From positions 1-18,035 of the forward strand of contig JBELMB010000106.1 in assembly GCA_042088665.1 (NCBI GenBank): a DNA stretch of 18,035 bases, written 5' to 3'. A program made the position numbers and the translations under genes. The DNA comes from JBELMB01 sp042088665 (GTDB lineage: Bacteria; Pseudomonadota; Alphaproteobacteria; Rhodobacterales; Rhodobacteraceae). This document shows, piece by piece, positions 1-8,083 of the stretch. Below the pieces are notes generated by a model. The model was not told the DNA's origin, made no database searches, and worked only from the letters and a program-made list of their open reading frames with translations. How positions within the stretch are numbered: the stretch's first letter is position 1; each line of letters starts with the position of its first letter.

Positions 1-240
1 TACCGATCCGCAACATGCCCGCACACGGGCCTTCCTGTCGCGCGTCTTGTGAGGCTTGCCTGCCCCTTCAGCCCTGCGAGGCGTTGCTCGACAGGCGGCT
101 GAGGAGGGCACGAAAACGTGACCGAAAGGGCGTCTACAAAGCGTCGGCAAGTCAGAGGGCTGGCAACCGGCGCAAGCCAGCCAAGTCCCCCATCTGCGCC
201 TCCGGTCAGAGATCACCGATGGATTTTAAGGAGATCTTCA

Positions 241-278
241 GCGAATCGCCCAATGATAAAGGGCGGTAGGGAGAGGGA
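241..278 (+). repeat. 38-bp dispersed hairpin element, copy 1
   Basis: This copy matches 16029-16066 at 36 of 38 positions, in the same orientation. It starts gcgaatcgccc and ends gggcggtagggagaggga. A 5-bp stem (cgccc with gggcg) encloses a 9-nt loop, followed by a purine-rich tail. Both differences lie in the loop, at positions 12 and 14 of the element, so the stem is kept. An ATG sits 6 nt after the purine tail and opens a 15-codon frame (285-332). Whether that frame is translated is unknown. The family is not one I can name. Confidence 0.8.
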
Positions 279-392
279 TGTTCCATGACGGGACCCGTTG
301 AAACGGGCACCGAACATTACCCGACGCCTTGAAAAACGCCTCTCGATAACCGCCAACACCCTCAGATTGCCGGGCAACTCTGCGTGTCCCTT

Positions 393-420
393 CCCCAACA
401 CCGCAAGCGAGTGGGGTTTT
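393..420 (+). terminator. Possible terminator or attenuator ahead of the protease gene
   Basis: The 5-bp arms cccca (393-397) and tgggg (412-416) enclose a 14-nt loop that contains a small inner cgc/gcg pairing. Four T (417-420) follow directly. The T run and G-rich arm resemble a weak Rho-independent terminator. It could end a transcript arriving from the left or act in the leader of the protease mRNA. The stem is short, so confidence is low. Confidence 0.25.
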
Positions 421-497
421 CCTTCGTTGACTGAAACGTGCAGGTGGCGGAACATGAAATCACTTTGGTTCCAAAGTCTTTTTCGGAGGGGACAGGC

Positions 498-2690
498 GTG
501 AAAAGACCATTTGTTCAGGCGGCGCTGATCGCCCTTGCATTGGCCCTGACCAGCTTGCCACAGGCAAGCCGGGCACAAGACTTCGTAGGCTTCGACCGGG
601 CAAGCTTTGGCCGTGTCGTGCTGGACCGCAAACAGGCGGCGGGCGGCGGTCCTGACATCACGCTCGAACTCGCCGTTGGGGATTACAACAACGAATCCAT
701 CACAAATTATTCGCAGGAAAGCATTTTTGCCCAGATGGGCCTGTCTGTCGGACGTCTGGACATTCTGACGGACAAGGGTGTCTTTCCCTGTACGGCCTTC
801 ATTGTCGATGAAAAACACATCCTGACGAACCACCACTGCGTGCCCGGCATTCTCGACAATGAACGCGCCGGAGCCACACGGATCGATTCGGTCATGTTCG
901 TCACGGGCTATACCCAGCAGGGCGTCGAAGAGGGCACGAACCGCTACACCGTGATCCCGCACCCGGTGGAGACCAACAAGGACCTCGACTACTCCGTGCT
1001 CGAAGTGATCGGCAATCCGTCCGAGACCTACGGCACCCTCGATCTCGCCACGCGCCTGCCCAAGGACGGCGATCCCTACTGGGTGATCGGGCACCCGATG
1101 GGTGAGGCCCAGCGCATCAGCCGTGAGAAATGCCGCGCCAATCGGCCCGCCGTCTCCAACAAGCGCCTGCTGCACACATGTGACACCCTGCCCGGCAACT
1201 CGGGCTCGCCGCTGATCGATGCCTCGTCGCAGATGGTGATCGGCCTGCACCACGCGGGCTCCAACCGCGACGCGGTGAATTTCGCGATCCCCATGGGCGC
1301 CATTCTTGAGAACAGCAATGTGCTGCAAGCCGCACAACCCGGCGGTACAGGACAAAATCCGGGCCAAAATCCGGGCCAGACCGGTGGCGGCACCCAACCC
1401 CCACAGGGCGCGGCGCTTTGCGATGCGCTTTACAATGAGGCCAAGGCCTATGGTCAGTGCTTCGCCTACGAGGCCTACCTCGAGACCTGCGCGCAACATC
1501 CCTTTGCCGTGCTGGCCCGTGGCTTTGTCGCGCGGGAATGCACCGAAGGCGGCGGTGGCGTGGCCCCGCCCCCGACAAAGGACGAAACCCAGACCACCGA
1601 ATTGCTGCGGCCATGGTGTTCCGCCAACCGGCTGACCCCGACAGAGGCAACCATCTGCGGCGACCGCTATCTCGCGGGCCTCGACGAAGAACTGGACCGC
1701 GCCTATCGCTCCCCCGCCCGCTCTGTCACCAGCGCGGATCAAAGCCGTTGGCGGCTGAGCCAGCGCGATTCCTGTGGCACCAACACTCAATGCATCGCCT
1801 CGGCGGTGATCGAACGCGTCGCCTATCTCAAGACCCCGGCCTCCAGCGGGGGTGGCGGCAGCACAGGTGGCGGCAACACCGGCGGTGGCGGCACGCAGAC
1901 GGTTGCCGGAAACTTCGAGCTTTCAGACAGTTGCTACATTATCACCGCCTCGCGCCCGAGTATTTCGGAAGCCCGCGCCTTTATCTCGCAATGGTTCGGC
2001 ACGGGACAGGGTGTGCGGATGTTCCGCTCTTCGAACGGCTTCTACGGCATCGCACTGAAAACCGTCTCGCGCAGCAATTCCGACTGGGAACTGTCCAACC
2101 TCAAGAACAAGGGCAGCGTTCCCTCCGACAGCTATTGCTCGACCGGGTCGCGCTTTGTCGAAGAAGTGCTCTGGAACGGCGGCAACACATCGGGTGGCGG
2201 TGGCGGCACCGGCGGCGGCTTCACCATGTATATCGACGGCACATCAAGCCTGAACGTCCGCACCGGCCCCGGCACCCAGTTCAACCGGATCACGGCCGTG
2301 GACTGGGGCACGCCGGTCACGGTGATCCGCGAGAGCGACGGCTGGGCCAACATCACCTTTGGCAGCACAACCGGCTGGGTCTCTGCCAAGTTCCTGTCGC
2401 GGTCGCGTCCGACGCAGCAAGCCTGCACCGCAACGGTGGTCAACCTGAACCCCTACTCCAGCCGCACACGGTCCGACGGCACCGGCTATCTCAACATCCG
2501 GTCCCAGAATTCGACCCGCGGCAATATCATCTCCGAGACCTACCTCGGGGACCGCATGCAGGTCCTGTCGCGCAGCGGAAACTGGGCACAGGTGCGCTGT
2601 ACCTCGGGTCAATGCCTCTCTCCGTATCGCGGAACCGGCGGCGTGACCGGCTGGGCCTCCGCCAAATTCCTTTCGATCCGATGCCAATAA
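498..2690 (+). CDS. Exported trypsin-like serine protease with LprI-like, SPOR-like and two SH3 modules
   Basis: The start is GTG 498, because GGAGGGG at 485-491 lies 6 nt upstream and the resulting N-terminus (KRPF, a long Ala/Leu run, ASRA-Q) is a clean Sec signal peptide. An in-frame GTG at 438 would bury that signal. The product is 730 aa and is probably periplasmic. The catalytic triad is visible as TNHHC (His113), KDLDYSVLEV (Asp164) and LPGNSGSPL (Ser235). After an NPGQ-rich linker come a Cys-containing AYEAYLETC segment like the spacer motifs of caspase/DUF4384 proteins, an LprI/DUF1311-like module (about 365-446), a Gly-rich linker, and a SPOR-like region (about 473-563, YIITASRPSISEA). 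Two bacterial SH3 modules follow (about 577-634 and 641-730, with LNVRTGPGT and LNIRSQNS). SH3 and SPOR modules suggest binding to peptidoglycan. The substrate is unknown. It is the first gene of a probable three-gene operon. The protease call is firm; the SPOR and LprI calls are inference. Confidence 0.88.
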   Translation: MKRPFVQAALIALALALTSLPQASRAQDFVGFDRASFGRVVLDRKQAAGGGPDITLELAVGDYNNESITNYSQESIFAQMGLSVGRLDILTDKGVFPCTAFIVDEKHILTNHHCVPGILDNERAGATRIDSVMFVTGYTQQGVEEGTNRYTVIPHPVETNKDLDYSVLEVIGNPSETYGTLDLATRLPKDGDPYWVIGHPMGEAQRISREKCRANRPAVSNKRLLHTCDTLPGNSGSPLIDASSQMVIGLHHAGSNRDAVNFAIPMGAILENSNVLQAAQPGGTGQNPGQNPGQTGGGTQPPQGAALCDALYNEAKAYGQCFAYEAYLETCAQHPFAVLARGFVARECTEGGGGVAPPPTKDETQTTELLRPWCSANRLTPTEATICGDRYLAGLDEELDRAYRSPARSVTSADQSRWRLSQRDSCGTNTQCIASAVIERVAYLKTPASSGGGGSTGGGNTGGGGTQTVAGNFELSDSCYIITASRPSISEARAFISQWFGTGQGVRMFRSSNGFYGIALKTVSRSNSDWELSNLKNKGSVPSDSYCSTGSRFVEEVLWNGGNTSGGGGGTGGGFTMYIDGTSSLNVRTGPGTQFNRITAVDWGTPVTVIRESDGWANITFGSTTGWVSAKFLSRSRPTQQACTATVVNLNPYSSRTRSDGTGYLNIRSQNSTRGNIISETYLGDRMQVLSRSGNWAQVRCTSGQCLSPYRGTGGVTGWASAKFLSIRCQ

Positions 2691-2730
2691 CTGAAACGAT
2701 TTTTACCCCATTATTCGGGAGACACCCGTC

Positions 2731-5154
2731 ATGACGCTCAGAACCTTTTTCACGGCCACCTCTGCCGCAATGCTCCTCGCGATGGCCAGCCCGGTCGCCG
2801 CGCAGGACCCCTCCATTCTGCTGGAATTCGAGGTCGGCTCCGGCGGCCCGCCGCTGCCTGCGGATGCCACGCCCGAAGAAACCGCCGCCTACAACGTGCT
2901 GAACAAATACTGCGCAAGTTGCCATCAGGACGGCGCGTTGGAGGCGGGACTGGCCAAACCAAAGGCTGGCTTTGGCCATGTGCTCGACGTGCGCCGCCTG
3001 TCCCAGGACCCGCAATTGGTCGCCCTGGGCGCGCCCGAGAAATCCAAACTGTATCAAGTGATTGCCGGCGGCGCCCCGGCCATGCCGGACAACTGCTGGG
3101 ACCCCAGCTGCACGCCCAGTCCCGAAGAAATGGCCGCCCTGCAAAGCTGGATCGCCGCGCTGGGTGAAAGCGCGCCGGACGAGCGCCCCTTCATCCCCAT
3201 GGACCGGCTCTTTGAAATGGCCCAGGCGGATCTGCAGTCCCAGCCGACGAACCGCCGCGACCGCATCCGCTATCTGTCCATGCGCACACTTTGGAACGAC
3301 AGCGAAGTGACGGAGGAAAACTATCAGGCCTATCTGGCCGGCACGGTAAAGCTGCTGAACGCGCTCAGCTGGAACCCGAACATCTACAAGTTTGAAAAGG
3401 TCGACGAACACGGCGTGCTCTTGCGGATCTTCCTGCCCGATCTGGAATGGTCCCGGGACACATGGGCCAGGCTGGAACAGGACTATCCCTATGGCATGGT
3501 GTCCGACACCGACCCGCATCTGAGCACGCTGCAGACCATGGCGGGCACCGCCAACCCGATCCTGCGCGCCGACTGGTTCACCGCCACGGCCTCTGTCTCG
3601 CCGCTGTATTACGACGTGCTGGGTCTGCCCGACACCGTTGCCGGACTGGAATCCAAGCTGGGCATCAGCATGGTGCGCAACATCCAGAACGAACAGGTTG
3701 TGCGCGCGGGTTTCCAGGACAGCGGCGTCTCGACCCACAATCGCCTGATCGAACGGCACGCCATGGGCACCGGCTTTTTCTGGACGTCTTATGATTTTGC
3801 GGGCTCCAAGGGGCGGCAAAGCTTCTTTGAATATCCGCTTGGCCCCAAGGAGGCCTTTGGCGAAGAACTGGCCTTTCAGCATGATGGCGGCGAGTCGATC
3901 TTCACCCTGCCCAACGGTTTTCACGCCTATTACCTGAACACCGAAAAGGGCGAGCGTCTGGATGTGGGCCCCACCTCCATCGTGCGCGACACGGATTACC
4001 CCGATGGCACCGGCGAAGTGGTCAACGGCATTTCCTGTATCTCTTGCCATATCAAGGGCATGCGGTTCAATGACGATGCGGTGCGGGAGATCGCGATGAA
4101 CAATCTCGCGCTGTCGCCCTCTGTCCGGCAAACCATCGCCGCGATCTATCCCGGCAAGGAAGCGATCAACGACTACTTCAAGAAAGACATGGAGGCCTTC
4201 TTTGCCACGCTGGAGGCCGCGAACATCGATCCCGACACAAAGGCCGCGGGGCTTGAACCCGTGCGCGGGCTTTTCGTCTACCACGTGGACTACTTCGTCA
4301 ATTTCGAGCAGGCCGCAAACGAGCTGGGTCTGACCTCGGATGAGCTGCGCAAGCGGATGGCCTTTGCCGGAACGCAGAACGCCAGCCTGTTGAACCGGTT
4401 GGATATTTCGCCCATCGCGCGCGACGAATGGACCGCCGTCTTCCCGGTGCTGTTGCAAAACCTGACCGACTACCGCCCAGTGCACAAGGGCGCGACGGTC
4501 AACGCGGCGCTGTCGCACTCTGTGCGCCAGGTGGTTCAGGGCACGGATTATGACCCCGGCAACGCCCCCAAGACCGGGCACCAGCCCATCGTCACGCATG
4601 ATGACAGCCGCCAGTTCGGCGGGGATTACGACCCCACGCAGCACTCCGTCGCGGCGCAAAGCCACCTGACGATCTACACCGACAAGCCTGCCTACAAGGT
4701 TGGCGATTCGCTGAAGATCTTCATTGAACCGCGCCACGATTGCCGCCTGACGCTGATCTCCATCGACGACGATCACGACAGCTGCGTGCTGTATCCCTTC
4801 CCCGGCCTCGCTGACATCGTGATCCCGGGCGGCACGCAGTATGTGTTTCCGCCGCAGGGGGCGCTGCGCACCTCTGAACCGGGGCTTGAGACGATCGTGG
4901 CGATCTGCAACGCCGGGGATGCCGCGATCAAGGCAGAGACCCGTGACACCCGCGCCGTCTCCTGTTCGGCGGATCACAAGCCGATCTCGCGCCAGACCTA
5001 CTCCTCTCTCGTGAACGAGACGCTTGTGCTCGACCTCAACGATGGCGGCGCGGATCAGAACAGCACCCCCAGCGGTGCGGATTTCCGCGCGGTGAGCAAA
5101 CACAACCCGGATGTGGCCAAGGCGCATATCTCGGTATTCGTCAGCGGCCATTAA
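2731..5154 (+). CDS. Exported protein with two CxxCH heme motifs and a C-terminal DUF4384-like domain
   Basis: The start ATG 2731 has GGGAG at 2717-2721, and the gap from the protease stop is only 40 nt. The product is 807 aa. Residues 1-24 form a signal peptide ending VAA-Q. CASCH at 61-65 and CISCH at 436-440 are c-type heme sites. Met118, in the PAMPDNCW segment, is a candidate axial ligand for the first heme. The first 150 residues resemble the small cytochrome c domains of planctomycete-type proteins (MAALQSWIAALG at their end). The long middle region I do not recognise. From about 640 to 745, LTIYTDKPAYKVGDSLKIF and the following strands match the DUF4384 pattern seen in secreted or caspase-linked proteins of this bacterial group. 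The role is unknown: it could be an electron-transfer or redox-sensing partner of the protease. Heme attachment is predicted from the motifs only. Confidence 0.8.
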   Translation: MTLRTFFTATSAAMLLAMASPVAAQDPSILLEFEVGSGGPPLPADATPEETAAYNVLNKYCASCHQDGALEAGLAKPKAGFGHVLDVRRLSQDPQLVALGAPEKSKLYQVIAGGAPAMPDNCWDPSCTPSPEEMAALQSWIAALGESAPDERPFIPMDRLFEMAQADLQSQPTNRRDRIRYLSMRTLWNDSEVTEENYQAYLAGTVKLLNALSWNPNIYKFEKVDEHGVLLRIFLPDLEWSRDTWARLEQDYPYGMVSDTDPHLSTLQTMAGTANPILRADWFTATASVSPLYYDVLGLPDTVAGLESKLGISMVRNIQNEQVVRAGFQDSGVSTHNRLIERHAMGTGFFWTSYDFAGSKGRQSFFEYPLGPKEAFGEELAFQHDGGESIFTLPNGFHAYYLNTEKGERLDVGPTSIVRDTDYPDGTGEVVNGISCISCHIKGMRFNDDAVREIAMNNLALSPSVRQTIAAIYPGKEAINDYFKKDMEAFFATLEAANIDPDTKAAGLEPVRGLFVYHVDYFVNFEQAANELGLTSDELRKRMAFAGTQNASLLNRLDISPIARDEWTAVFPVLLQNLTDYRPVHKGATVNAALSHSVRQVVQGTDYDPGNAPKTGHQPIVTHDDSRQFGGDYDPTQHSVAAQSHLTIYTDKPAYKVGDSLKIFIEPRHDCRLTLISIDDDHDSCVLYPFPGLADIVIPGGTQYVFPPQGALRTSEPGLETIVAICNAGDAAIKAETRDTRAVSCSADHKPISRQTYSSLVNETLVLDLNDGGADQNSTPSGADFRAVSKHNPDVAKAHISVFVSGH

Positions 5155-5187
5155 GGCATCGGCTGACCGCGACCATAAACAGAGCGT

Positions 5188-5244
5188 GTCCGGGACGGAT
5201 CCCGGAACACCACGCCCATTGCGCGCCGGGCTGTCCCGGCGCGC
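5188..5244 (+). promoter_or_regulatory. Double hairpin between the heme-protein and OmpA genes
   Basis: Two inverted repeats stand side by side. The first has arms tccggga (5189-5195) and tcccgga (5200-5206) with loop cgga; it can extend by gtg/cac across one bulged base. The second is a perfect 10-bp stem, gcgcgccggg (5221-5230) with cccggcgcgc (5235-5244), loop ctgt. It ends 9 nt before the ribosome binding site AAGGAG (5254-5259). No T run follows, so this is not a standard terminator. It may stabilise or process the mRNA, or set the output of the OmpA gene relative to the genes upstream. Confidence 0.55.
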
Positions 5245-5265
5245 CCGTCCCGAAAGGAGCCCAGA

Positions 5266-6042
5266 ATGCGCGCCCTCTTCTCCCGCTTCGCCCTGTGCCT
5301 CGGCCTTGTCCCCGCGCTTGGCCTTGCACTGGACCTGCCCCTCGTGCCGCAGGCTTCTGCCCAGCAGGCAGAGATCTTTATCCCCGGCCTCAACAACGAC
5401 ACCGCGCAAACGCAGCGCGAAACCGCACCGGTGCCGGGCAATGCGCTGGCCCGCTGCCTCGCCTCGCCCAATACTGCCAATTGCGCCGGCGTGTCCCTGG
5501 ACCCGAACAAGCCGCAGTTTGAATCTGCCGCACCCGAAGTGACCTTCGAAACGCTGGTGCTTGATCTCGACACGCAACAGGTCACCGCAACGCCCGCGCC
5601 GCCCCCCGCGCCGGTGGATTACACGCCCCCTGCGCCGCAGACCTCTGGCAAGCTGGCCCTGCCCTCTGTCGCGATCACGATCGAGTTCGACTACAACAGC
5701 GACCAGATCCGCGCCGACCAGCGCACCAAGATCGCGCAACTGGTGGCCGCACTCAGCGACCCGGCCCTTGCGGGCACCTCTTATGCCGTCATCGGTCACA
5801 CGGATGCGGCGGGCTCGATTGGCTACAACTGTGACTTGTCGATGCGCCGCGCCGTCTCTGTCTCTCGCACCTTGGCGGCGTCTTATGTGGTGCTGCCGCT
5901 CTATCCGGTGGGCTTCGGTGAACATGTTCTCAAGAATAACGTTTACCCGCTGGCCCCGGAAAACCGCCGCGTCGTCTTCATGCGCTTGCCGGAACAACCA
6001 CAACGTGTCCTGCAAACCACTGGCACCGTCTGCTCCTATTGA
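5266..6042 (+). CDS. OmpA-family peptidoglycan-binding envelope protein
   Basis: The start ATG 5266 has AAGGAG 6 nt upstream (5254-5259). The product is 258 aa. The N-terminus is a signal peptide, likely cut after ASA (residue 32). Residues 33-130 are variable and end in a Pro-rich linker (PAPPPAPVDYTPPAP). From about 134 the OmpA C-terminal fold is clear: VAITIEFDYNSDQIR, then GHTDAAGSIGYNCDLSMRRA with the peptidoglycan-contacting Asp at 180, and PENRRVVF near 231. There is no N-terminal beta-barrel and no lipobox, so it is a soluble or surface-associated periplasmic form. It is the third gene after the protease and the heme protein, 111 nt from the latter, and probably anchors or reports to the cell wall. 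The domain call is firm; the function within the trio is inferred. Confidence 0.85.
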   Translation: MRALFSRFALCLGLVPALGLALDLPLVPQASAQQAEIFIPGLNNDTAQTQRETAPVPGNALARCLASPNTANCAGVSLDPNKPQFESAAPEVTFETLVLDLDTQQVTATPAPPPAPVDYTPPAPQTSGKLALPSVAITIEFDYNSDQIRADQRTKIAQLVAALSDPALAGTSYAVIGHTDAAGSIGYNCDLSMRRAVSVSRTLAASYVVLPLYPVGFGEHVLKNNVYPLAPENRRVVFMRLPEQPQRVLQTTGTVCSY

Positions 6043-6086
6043 GGCCACCGGGGGCTGACAAAACCATCTGTGCAAAGTGACAGTCA

Positions 6087-6132
6087 GATTGACCTTGACG
6101 TGATGCGTTATCGCGTCAAACTGACGTCAATC
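6087..6132. promoter_or_regulatory. Nested inverted repeat, candidate MarR operator
   Basis: The outer arms are gattgac (6087-6093) and gtcaatc (6126-6132), exact complements. The inner arms are ttgacgtgat (6095-6104) and atcgcgtcaa (6110-6119), which match at 9 of 10 positions around a 5-nt spacer. A perfect tgacgtca palindrome lies at 6122-6129. The cluster ends about 20 nt before the MarR start. MarR proteins bind such dyads and usually repress their own gene, so an autoregulatory site is likely. TTGACC (6089-6094) and TTGACG (6095-6100) could also serve as -35 boxes. Confidence 0.5.
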
Positions 6133-6152
6133 GGAAGCAGGTGGAGAGCCCC

Positions 6153-6632
6153 ATGTGGCCCCTTGGCGCAGAAGAGGACGACAGCACCAACGAAAAAGTT
6201 GGCCAGTTCCTGACGTTCCGGCTCGCACGGGCGCAGGCGAAACTCAATGCACAGGCGGCGCGTATCCTCAAGGATCAGGCGGGGTTGACCCTCACGCAGT
6301 GGCGGCTGGTGGCCTTGCTGGGTGGCGTGGGAGAGGCGACAGCCGCCTACCTGTCCCGCGTGGCCGCGATGGACAAGGGTTTGATCAGCCGCAACGTCAA
6401 GACCTTGATGACCGAAGGGCTGGTCGCCTCTCACCAGAATCCCGAGGACAGTCGCGCCCATACCCTGCGGCTGACCCCGCGCGGGCGTGATATCTTTGAA
6501 AGCACCCTGCCCCGGATGCGCGCGCGTCAGGACCTGTTGCGCGCCCATCTCGAAACCCAGGAAGAAGAAGTGCTGCTGCGCGCGCTTCTGAAACTGGAAC
6601 GCGCTGCCGAAGAGGCCGAGCCCACGGGCTGA
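6153..6632 (+). CDS. MarR-family transcriptional regulator
   Basis: I prefer ATG 6153, because GGAG at 6143-6146 lies 6 nt upstream. A GTG at 6141 in the same frame has its GGAAG only 3 nt away, which is too close. The product is 159 aa, normal for the family. A dimerisation helix (FLTFRLARAQAKLNAQAARIL) is followed by the winged helix-turn-helix: LTLTQWRLVALLG, then YLSRVAAMDKGLISRNVKTLMTEGLV as the recognition region, then the wing NPEDSRAHTLRLTPRGRDIFE. This is the standard MarR pattern. The ligand is not predictable. The gene stands alone between the OmpA gene (110 nt upstream) and the LacI-type regulator. It may control the envelope trio or only itself; the dyad at its own promoter supports at least the latter. 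Confidence 0.85.
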   Translation: MWPLGAEEDDSTNEKVGQFLTFRLARAQAKLNAQAARILKDQAGLTLTQWRLVALLGGVGEATAAYLSRVAAMDKGLISRNVKTLMTEGLVASHQNPEDSRAHTLRLTPRGRDIFESTLPRMRARQDLLRAHLETQEEEVLLRALLKLERAAEEAEPTG

Positions 6633-6978
6633 CAGCCTTCGCACCGATCACGCCCAAGGGCCCCCCCGCGCGACCATCCCCGGTTTCTGAACGCAAGATG
6701 CTTGACCGACGACAGGTGTCCCCTGCTGGGGGGTCTGCATGCCATCACCCTGTGCACGGACCGATCCTCTGCGGGATCGCGCGATTCCCGATAGCGTCCT
6801 ACGCAAGCCCCGCATGCCCGAAGGTGGGCAGCCAAGCGGCCACAACCGCCCTGAAACCCATTGGAACATCGGCAGGGATCACGTCAGCCAGCCGAGATCT
6901 CTTGCCAAAGACAGGTTTTCTTGCAAAACCTTTCATTCAGAGACGCGCCCCTGCGCGGTATCTTGCATTGGGAGTCAC
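6633..6978. other. Intergenic region between marR-like and lacI-like genes
   Basis: These 346 bp hold no convincing gene. A frame open to the LacI gene begins at 6739, but its extra N-terminus does not match the family. Visible structures are a perfect 10-bp palindrome atcgcgcgat (6776-6785) flanked by ggg/ccc, and the dyad at 6913-6931 described separately. No clear terminator for the MarR gene is seen. Confidence 0.5.
6913..6931. promoter_or_regulatory. 19-bp dyad upstream of the lacI-type gene
   Basis: Perfect 7-bp arms aggtttt (6913-6919) and aaaacct (6925-6931) surround cttgc. The site is AT-rich within a GC-rich background and lies 47 nt before the start codon, a plausible place for an autoregulatory operator. 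No -35/-10 pair is clear around it. Confidence 0.4.
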
Positions 6979-8010
6979 ATGGCCAAACGACCCACCATCA
7001 CCGATCTCGCGCAAGAGGCGCAGGTTTCTGTCGCGACCGTGGACCGTGTCCTGAACGGTCGCGCAAAGGTCCGCGAGGAAACCGCGCGGCGGGTCTATGA
7101 GGCGGCGCAGAACATTGGCTACCACGCCACCGCCCTGATCGGCCAGCGCATGATGGCCGACCTGCCAGAAATCCGTTTCGGCATGGTCTTTCACAAGGAA
7201 CGTCAACCCTTTTACCAGGCGCTGCGCGCCGAGATGGAGGCGGCCGTGGCCCGCGCACCGGGGATCCGTGGCAAGGTGCATTTCGGCTTTTCCCCCTCGC
7301 AAAGCCCCGGCGATTTCAGCGCCCTGATGGAGGAGATGGCCGATAAATGCGACACCATCGCCGCCACCGCGGTCAACCATGCGCGGGTGACCGACACCGT
7401 GGCCCGGCTGGAGAAAAGCGGCGTGCCCTGCTACTCGTTGCTGAATGATTTCGCGCAGGGCGTCCGGCAAAGCTACATCGGCGTGAACAATATGAAATCT
7501 GGTCGCGTGGCCGCGCATATGTTGACCAAGACGATCCGCGCACCGGGCAAGATCGCGGCCTTTGTCGGGGGGTTTCGGTGGCATGGTCATGAACTGCGGG
7601 AAACCGGGTTCCGGTCCTATTTCCGGGAATTCGCGCCGGACAACACCGTGCTCGACACGCTCGTCAATCTGGAGACCCGGCAACTGACCTATGAGGCCAC
7701 GATGGATCTGTTGCAGCGACACCCGGACCTGCGCGGGCTCTATTGCGCGGGCGGCGGGATGGAGGGGGCGATCAACGCCCTGCGCGAAAGCCGCGCCCCC
7801 GGCGAAGTCGCCCTCGTCGTGCACGAACTGACCCCCGCGTCGCGCGCCGCGCTGGCCGACCGCTACGCTGAACTGGTGATCGCGACGCCCCTGCGCCAGC
7901 TTTGCGAAGCCTGCGTCACGCTGATGACAGAGACCCTGCGCAAGGGCGCGAGCACCACCCCGGGCCAGCGTTTCCTGCAACCGGATTTCTATCTGCCAGA
8001 GTCGATCTGA
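6979..8010 (+). CDS. LacI-family transcriptional regulator, probable inositol operon regulator
   Basis: The start ATG 6979 follows GGAG (6971-6974) at short spacing and gives the family-typical N-terminus MAKRPTITDLAQEAQVS. The product is 343 aa, the usual length. Residues 1-55 form the LacI helix-turn-helix and hinge (VSVATVDRVLNGRAKVREETARRV). From about 65 onward there is a sugar-binding periplasmic-protein-like core (RFGMVFHKERQPFYQALRAEME, YIGVNNMKSGRVAAHML, IAAFVGG, GLYCAGGGMEGAI). The gene lies directly upstream of the iol run, same strand, 173 nt away. By position it most likely senses inositol or a breakdown product and represses the operon. The ligand is inferred from context only, since regulators of inositol use in other bacteria are often of DeoR or RpiR type. 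Confidence 0.87.
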   Translation: MAKRPTITDLAQEAQVSVATVDRVLNGRAKVREETARRVYEAAQNIGYHATALIGQRMMADLPEIRFGMVFHKERQPFYQALRAEMEAAVARAPGIRGKVHFGFSPSQSPGDFSALMEEMADKCDTIAATAVNHARVTDTVARLEKSGVPCYSLLNDFAQGVRQSYIGVNNMKSGRVAAHMLTKTIRAPGKIAAFVGGFRWHGHELRETGFRSYFREFAPDNTVLDTLVNLETRQLTYEATMDLLQRHPDLRGLYCAGGGMEGAINALRESRAPGEVALVVHELTPASRAALADRYAELVIATPLRQLCEACVTLMTETLRKGASTTPGQRFLQPDFYLPESI

Positions 8011-8083
8011 GCCCAATCTGCCCCCGGCACGGGGCCACGGCCCTCGCGACAGCCCCCTTTCATCCGTGATAGGAAGCTTGCAC

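Larger units (their letters stand above)
1..497. other. Non-coding leader region left of the protease operon
   Basis: I see no convincing gene here. The open frames lack a usable ribosome binding site and their translations look like random GC-rich sequence. The stretch holds a perfect 7-bp hairpin (ggctggc at 158-164 with gccagcc at 176-182), a 38-bp dispersed element (241-278), a small hairpin (cccgt 294-298, acggg 303-307), and a hairpin followed by four T (393-420). A TTGACT at 427-432 could be a -35 box for the protease gene, but no good -10 box follows at the right distance, so I do not call a promoter. Confidence 0.6.

Noticed and set aside
15..269. An 84-codon frame at the left edge
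   Set aside because: No ribosome site, low-complexity Arg/Ala composition, and it ends inside the 38-bp element.
427..455. Promoter with TTGACT before the protease gene
   Set aside because: The sequence 17 nt downstream does not resemble a -10 box, so the -35 match alone is not enough.
213..1790. A 525-codon open frame on the - strand opposite the protease
   Set aside because: Shadow of the protease gene, which has a full catalytic triad. No domain and no convincing start on the - strand.
2527..6075. A 1182-codon open frame on the - strand opposite the heme-protein and OmpA genes
   Set aside because: High-GC shadow frame. The + strand genes have signal peptides, motifs and ribosome sites; the - strand translation has no recognisable domain.
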